A stretch of DNA of 8,895 nt from a bacterium (lineage in GTDB: Bacteria > Patescibacteriota > Minisyncoccia > Minisyncoccales > CG1-02-41-26): positions 1 to 8,895 of the forward strand of contig JAGYMG010000020.1 of assembly GCA_018400675.1 (NCBI GenBank), written 5' to 3'. Within the stretch, counting starts at the first letter, position 1. The number at the start of each line of letters is the position of its first letter. The notes beneath the pieces are model-generated. The model was not told where the DNA came from and made no database searches. It was given only the letters and a program-made list of their open reading frames with translations. The translations under genes were made by a program, and so were the position numbers. Positions 6,001-8,895 of the stretch are shown piece after piece.

Positions 6001-8895
6001 AGGCCCAGAGAATGGTTTAGGTAAGACTCTGGTATATGAACCTAAGAAAAACGAGTATTACCTTGAATTAAAGACAGAAGAAGGAACTTTAGAGGAAAAA
6101 CTTCAAGGCCAGTATCAGGGAGATTTAGAAGAACAGTTTAGGAAGTTAATTAAGAGTCCTCAAGAGAGAGATGATATTTTAGATACAATCAACAATGCGT
6201 TTACTGCTGAGACAAGAGAAGTTATTAGTTACGGAGAGTTCAATGATTATCCGGAAGTCTTGCTTAGAGTATTAGGGGTAGGAACCGAATCTACCACTAC
6301 CGTTATAGAAACAGGAAAAGTTAAAAGTGAGTCTGAGCTGGAGATGCTTGATTTTACTAAAGAGGGTGTAAAGGTTGCCTACCGGAGAAGTGACTATGGC
6401 CAAGATTATCAGGGGAATTACGGCCTAGCCAGCACTTCTTTTGAGTTTAAGTTAGGCGGCCGTTTAACTGAAATTGGTTTTGGCAGTGACATAGATAATT
6501 TAATTTCAAAAGATATCCTACTTTATAATGGCAACTATGGCCGTTATGGTATTGCAGATAAAACAGTGCGGGTTGTAGATGCCGACACCTTGAAAAGCTG
6601 GATGGCCCGCATTTTCAATCTTTACCTTGGTGATGGCCGATTGATTTATCCAGAAGATGACAGCTGGTATATTCATACTATCTCCAATAATACCCATTTA
6701 GATGATAAAACCGGCGAGCTTACTTTTGTCAAGAAATGGATTACTCCTCAGGTGGTTGAGTACAATTCTGGAAGCAGCTTGGATGAGACATCTCTCGATC
6801 AGGTATTCGGCAATGAGGCTTATAAGAGCCAGGTAATTATTAGAAGCAGCCGCGGCCGCGACCAGGTAACCCTAGATGGATATCCTCAGGTAGACCTTAA
6901 TATAGATCCCGCTAACGGCAACTACGGCAACCCCCGCGATATAACCTTTAATCCTGAATACGACCGCTTCGGCTTCTCTCAAGGAAGCTACACCTATCCT
7001 TACGATTCTGAAACAGGCATTGGCAAGAAAGCCTATCGCACTAAATCTTTTTGGTTCGGGTTAAGAAGGCAGGATGTTGATGATTGGAAAGACAGCAATT
7101 GGGTTGCCCGCACTTTTAACTTCCGATTCGCTGACGGTAAATTAATCTATAGTGTCCAAAGTGAGCTAGAACCTTTACTTCAAGAATTACATTATAATTC
7201 TGCCGGAGGATTGAGAGAGGCAATTTATGAACGAGAGGTATTGCGGCCGGCTAATCTTTTTCCAATTATATACGGTGAAGAATATATTAATTACGATTTA
7301 TTTGAAAGGCCGGTTGAGGCGATAGACGAAAATGGTGAGGTAATTAAAAAAGATTTCAATGTAAAGTACGACCTTGAAGGAAGAACTGAAAAGCATGTTT
7401 TCCAGGAAAAGAACTTTTTTACCGGCCGTTGGCAAACAGTTGTTGCTACTTACAATCTTGGAACAGGTGAATTAGAAGATAAAACAGTAAGGATTTTGCA
7501 GGATTCCATAGATGAATTCCGCGGTGAGTCAGAAGGCTTCCTCAAGGTTTTGGGAGTAATGGCTGCAGTCATTGTGCTTATTTTTGCCAGCCTTCGCTTA
7601 GGGGGGGCAAAAGCACTTAAAAATAAAAAACTTCAAAGAGAAAAAAATCGGGCCGAGGATAGTAAGCCGGTGCAGCCTGATAACTCAGCGTTGAAAAACA
7701 AGCTAATGCCTAAGAAAAAGACAAATCAGCGACTGCAGCAGAAAGTTGAAAATGAGCTTAAGAGCTTGGGTGTAAATAAAATTGAAGATAGACATACAGC
7801 GCTCCTAGCAAAGATATTAGAAGATGTTCGATCAGGCAACATGCACCCAATAAATATAGATTCTTTTAAGGCTTGGCTTAGATCTGGCAAAGAAGAATAT
7901 AACTGGTTAGCTTCTGACGGTGAAGAAGATGGCAGTAAGAATTCGGAAGCAAAGAAAGCGTTTGATAAATTTGATGCGGAAGAAAACTATATCGCCCAAA
8001 TTGTTTTAGCGAACTTAATACTTAATATAACTGCTAAGCTAGTGAATGTTCCTGCATTGCGATATTATCTTTTAGATAAAGCTATCAGAATGATGGCTAG
8101 CGGTAACAAGCAAAACATTCTTGCAGAGATTGAGAGTGATGTAGATGCATTAGAGAAATTCTTATTGGATGAGTATGAAAAGAAAGAGGGTGGTAAGGTA
8201 ATAGTAAAAACTAACCGTGTTCTTTTAAGAGATATTAGCGAACTATTTGACACTACTAATCGTGGTAGATTCTTAGTTGATGGTGGTAGATTCCTAGAAA
8301 TGTGGCGTAGACACGAAGGAAAAGGCAAAAAAGAAAAACTAGCTTTCCTTAAGGAGCAAGATTTAGGCCTTAAGACGCACCATGATCGGACCGGTATTAT
8401 GGAATATATCAGGAGCTTGATTCCCTTCCCTGTATTTATGCGGATATTACCTTTGGCAATTTGTTCAGTGCTGGGGTTAATTGCAGCAAGTCCTATCTTA
8501 CCGCAGGTTAATCTTTTCGTGGCTACTTTAGGTACAGGGTTAATTTCTGGCGCACTAGCTCTTATAGTTTTCGGTAGAAATAGACGCCAAGATGATATTG
8601 CTAAATCCCATATGTTTATGGGTAGAATATTAATCGCTTCTTTATCGGCATTATCTGTCATTTGGTCAATACCGGTTTTATATTTTACTATTTCTGGTTG
8701 TATCAGTCTTATAGAAATTAGCGGGTTGTTAACAATTATTATACCTTTTATAGCAAGCATTGGTGTATTCTTAGTTATATTGAGCATTTGGGCAATCATG
8801 CCAATTTTAATGACTTTCTTTGGATATTATCAAGGAAAAAAAGAAGGAGTTGGCCAGGTAAAGAATATTAACCAGGCGGCCGAAAAATACGGCGG
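1..8895 (+). CDS. Giant modular membrane-anchored surface protein with glycoside hydrolase-like domain (partial at both ends)
   Basis: The frame beginning at base 2 has 2,964 sense codons up to base 8893 and no stop; neither the true start nor the stop is in the window. Order of modules (residues): disordered linker 1-106; clan GH-A-like glycosidase 107-397; coiled coil 412-507; Gly/Ala-rich hydrophobic stretch 521-600; very long beta-rich region 601-2512; membrane helix 2513-2531; basic, helical segment 2532-2809; four membrane segments 2810-2940. The Met codon at base 77 is not favoured as a start because Pro/Lys/Glu linker sequence precedes it in frame and no signal peptide follows it. There are only five Cys codons (residues 307, 374, 822, 2821, 2900), which suits an exported protein. 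Continuous domain-like translation, conserved motifs and lack of any frameshift show it is a real gene. The full-length family is not recognised. A cell-surface role in glycan binding or processing is inference. Confidence 0.93.
2..319 (+). other. Disordered Pro/Glu/Lys-rich linker within the giant protein
   Basis: Residues 1-106 are rich in Pro, Glu, Lys, Arg, Ala and Thr, with almost no aromatic or bulky hydrophobic residues, and short runs such as PKAPVQKPETEK and KREEKDSQKSPE. This is typical of a flexible linker between folded domains. It does not look like a protein N-terminus: there is no signal peptide, although the next domain resembles a secreted enzyme. I infer that more domains, or at least a signal sequence, lie upstream of the window. 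The first third of the linker is built on a 7-base repeat (see the repeat entry). Confidence 0.75.
58..93 (+). repeat. Imperfect heptanucleotide tandem repeat, about five GGACGAN units, inside the reading frame
   Basis: Units are GGATGAT (58-64), GGACGAG (65-71), GGACGAT (72-78), GGACGAAA (79-86, one extra base) and GGACGAG (87-93), followed by decayed G/A-rich copies to about base 107. The exact core GGACGA occurs four times, at 65, 72, 79 and 87. Because seven is not a multiple of three, successive units are read in different frames, giving an unstructured Asp/Arg/Gly/Glu stretch. A gain or loss of one unit would break the frame. It may be a mobile or expanding small repeat captured in a permissive linker. 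Confidence 0.8.
320..1192 (+). other. Clan GH-A (GH17/GH2-like) glycoside hydrolase TIM-barrel domain
   Basis: Residues 107-397 (about 290, a normal size for the fold) alternate predicted strands and helices. Landmarks in the order expected for clan GH-A are: GNTARTYYP (139-147), with an Arg in the usual strand-2 position; EFGNEYN (222-228), whose Glu225 would be the acid/base after strand 4; DLWGLNVYR (284-292), with a strand-6 Tyr; and YLSEAGR (317-323), whose Glu320 would be the nucleophile after strand 7. A final strand, TFMSFED, leads to an HKEDCWGW segment resembling the end of GH17-type barrels. The family, if it acts as catalysed by its relatives, is a retaining beta-glycosidase or transglycosidase. 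The GH17 versus GH2/GH5 choice is not secure, and the substrate is unknown. Both presumed catalytic Glu are present, so it is probably active. It lies between a disordered linker and a coiled coil, consistent with an enzyme head on a long extracytoplasmic protein. Confidence 0.7.
1235..1522 (+). other. Charged coiled-coil segment
   Basis: Residues 412-507 are almost free of Pro and Gly, very rich in Glu, Lys, Arg, Gln and Asp, and show hydrophobic residues at heptad-like spacing, for example KKIDDIKERLTEVRSDLANI. One break at a Thr-Asn-Pro near residue 477 divides the helix in two, which would suit a helical hairpin. It follows the glycosidase domain after a short linker and may act as a stalk or an oligomerisation element. 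This is a prediction from composition and spacing only. Confidence 0.65.
1562..1801 (+). other. Gly/Ala-rich moderately hydrophobic segment, possible membrane-interacting helices
   Basis: Residues 521-600 include VSVLGEVAELGGLSLGAAFG, then a short basic break (GRAGR), then ADLGTATYGILD and TPLAYAVALDALVDIIQ. The composition is much more hydrophobic and Gly/Ala-rich than the flanks, but acidic residues inside each stretch make true membrane helices doubtful. It could be a packed helical bundle at the end of the coiled coil or an amphipathic membrane-associated element. If it did span the membrane, the topology proposed for the rest of the protein would have to be revised. Confidence 0.4.
3806..3847 (+). 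repeat. 21-bp in-frame tandem duplication (two copies of GKIEISE)
   Basis: Two abutting 21-base units, 3806-3826 and 3827-3847, differ at one base (gga versus ggg for the Gly codon, a silent change) and each encode Gly-Lys-Ile-Glu-Ile-Ser-Glu. The unit length preserves the frame. The near identity points to a recent slippage duplication of one beta-strand-and-turn unit. Confidence 0.85.
5171..5740 (+). repeat. Diverged internal module, copy 1 (VDLG...LGK motif)
   Basis: This segment shows the order VVMEASLDSRGN, then VDLGEDGNVLGK (5222-5257), then an aromatic strand (EYTYHL), then a helix containing KKWQESPNTR (5669-5698). The same order recurs at 5908-6215 with VDLGPENGLGK. Similarity is weak outside the motifs and the spacing differs, so the copies would be old and carry insertions. 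Boundaries are approximate. Confidence 0.4.
5908..6215 (+). repeat. Diverged internal module, copy 2 (VDLG...LGK motif)
   Basis: It contains IYVAVSDGQGN, VDLGPENGLGK (5993-6025), the strand EYYLEL, and a helix with RKLIKSPQER (6140-6169), matching the order of elements in copy 1 at 5171-5740. Distance from the VDLG motif to the Ser-Pro of the helix is 162 bases here against 462 in copy 1, so a large insertion or deletion separates them. The relation is based on visual alignment only. Confidence 0.4.
6599..6649 (+). repeat. Internal protein repeat, copy 1: W-x-A-R-x-F-N...D-G-x-L-I-Y
   Basis: Residues 2200-2216 read WMARIFNLYLGDGRLIY. They match residues 2367-2383 at 10 of 17 positions without a gap. 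The motif looks like two strands joined by an Asp-Gly turn. The offset is 167 residues (501 bases), giving a probable module length. Confidence 0.6.
7100..7150 (+). repeat. Internal protein repeat, copy 2: W-x-A-R-x-F-N...D-G-x-L-I-Y
   Basis: Residues 2367-2383 read WVARTFNFRFADGKLIY, the partner of 2200-2216. Upstream of both copies there is a GNYG tetrapeptide and a Trp/Asp-rich lead-in, and downstream of both lies a beta-rich stretch, so the homologous unit is probably larger than the motif. The DNA is well diverged, so the duplication is old. Confidence 0.6.
7538..7594 (+). other. Single transmembrane helix with positive-inside flank
   Basis: Residues 2513-2531 read FLKVLGVMAAVIVLIFASL. 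The preceding 15 residues are acidic (DEFRGESEG), while the following ones are strongly basic (KALKNKKLQREKNR). By the positive-inside rule the N-terminal side is extracytoplasmic and the C-terminal side cytoplasmic. It ends the long beta-rich region and would anchor it at the cytoplasmic membrane. Confidence 0.8.
7595..8428 (+). other. Basic linker plus helical segment, probably cytoplasmic
   Basis: Residues 2532-2809 start with a Lys/Arg-rich, disordered stretch (about 2532-2580) containing MPKKKTNQR, and continue with Leu/Glu/Lys-rich helices and no clear enzyme motif. Examples are KVENELKSLGVNKIED, then AQIVLANLILNITAKLV (about 2666-2682), which is hydrophobic but flanked by acidic residues and probably buried rather than membrane-spanning. 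No nucleotide-binding loop, sugar-transferase DxD context or DNA-binding motif is convincing. It lies between the single membrane helix and the membrane bundle, and by the charge argument it faces the cytoplasm. Confidence 0.5.
8429..8823 (+). other. Cluster of four predicted transmembrane segments
   Basis: Hydrophobic segments lie at 8429-8488, 8507-8575, 8627-8692 and 8723-8821. The loop between the second and third contains RNRRQDD, basic and therefore probably cytoplasmic. The loops ASPILPQ and TISGCISLIEIS lack positive charge and are probably outside. The last segment, about 33 residues, is long enough to be one tilted helix or a tight pair. It is followed by YYQGKKEG, again basic. Together with the helix at 7538 this puts the downstream part of the protein in the cytoplasm if the last segment is a single helix. 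The bundle may lead into another domain past the window, for example a membrane glycosyltransferase, but nothing here shows that. Confidence 0.75.

Larger units (their letters stand above)
1802..7537 (+). other. Very long, probably beta-rich extracytoplasmic region of unknown family
   Basis: Residues 601-2512 are dominated by short alternating hydrophobic/polar strands separated by Asp-Gly, Asn-Gly and Asp-x-x-Gly turns, with much Tyr, Lys, Glu and Asp and no long hydrophobic helix. Short helical inserts occur, such as residues 1040-1070 (3120-3210), and around bases 5657-5730 and 6125-6200. I recognise no Ig, cadherin, RHS/YD, PKD or carbohydrate-binding family with confidence. Diverged internal similarities (separate repeat entries) suggest at least part of it grew by module duplication. 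It contains a single Cys, residue 822. The likely job is an extended surface scaffold or a glycan-binding shell. This is inference. Confidence 0.55.

Noticed and set aside
6851..6860. Perfect 10-base palindrome CGCGGCCGCG
   Set aside because: It is explained by Arg-Gly-Arg codons in frame, and nothing around it suggests an operator or terminator inside the gene.
8065..8799. Antisense open frame of 244 codons
   Set aside because: It lies wholly opposite the giant frame, over its membrane-bundle codons. Its translation is a low-complexity Ile/Ser/Pro/Leu mixture with no domain and no ribosome binding context of note, so it is a shadow.

Overview
The window lies entirely inside one enormous protein-coding gene on the + strand. 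Reading from base 2, the frame runs through 2,964 consecutive sense codons to base 8893 with no stop, and it is open at both edges. The start and stop codons are therefore outside the window and the protein is longer than about 2,960 residues. I found no second gene, RNA gene, promoter, terminator, CRISPR array or insertion sequence. The shorter open frames on either strand are shadows of this reading frame.

The protein is modular (residue 1 = codon at base 2). Residues 1-106 are a Pro/Glu/Lys-rich, apparently disordered linker that contains a run of 7-base repeats. Residues 107-397 look like a clan GH-A (beta/alpha)8 glycoside hydrolase domain with a Gly-Asn-Glu acid/base motif and a Ser-Glu-Ala-Gly nucleophile motif. 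Residues 412-507 are a charged coiled coil, and residues 521-600 a Gly/Ala-rich, moderately hydrophobic stretch. Residues about 601-2512 form a huge Tyr/Lys/Glu/Asp-rich region, probably mostly beta strands, with no family I can name but with traces of diverged internal repeats. A single membrane helix (2513-2531) follows, then a basic and helical segment (2532-2809), then four predicted membrane segments (2810-2940). Charged residues around the helices suggest that the first 2,500 residues lie outside the cytoplasmic membrane and that the chain re-enters the cytoplasm afterwards. Near-absence of cysteine agrees with an exported location.

The organism is an inference. GC content is moderate (about 40% by eye), the codon use is bacterial, and a gene of this size with carbohydrate-active and membrane modules recalls the giant genes reported from Candidatus Omnitrophota (PVC superphylum) and a few other environmental lineages such as Chlorobi. 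No taxonomic marker is present, so this is a guess. The most likely role is a giant cell-surface protein that displays or tethers a glycan-acting domain. The substrate and the function of the long central region cannot be read from the sequence.
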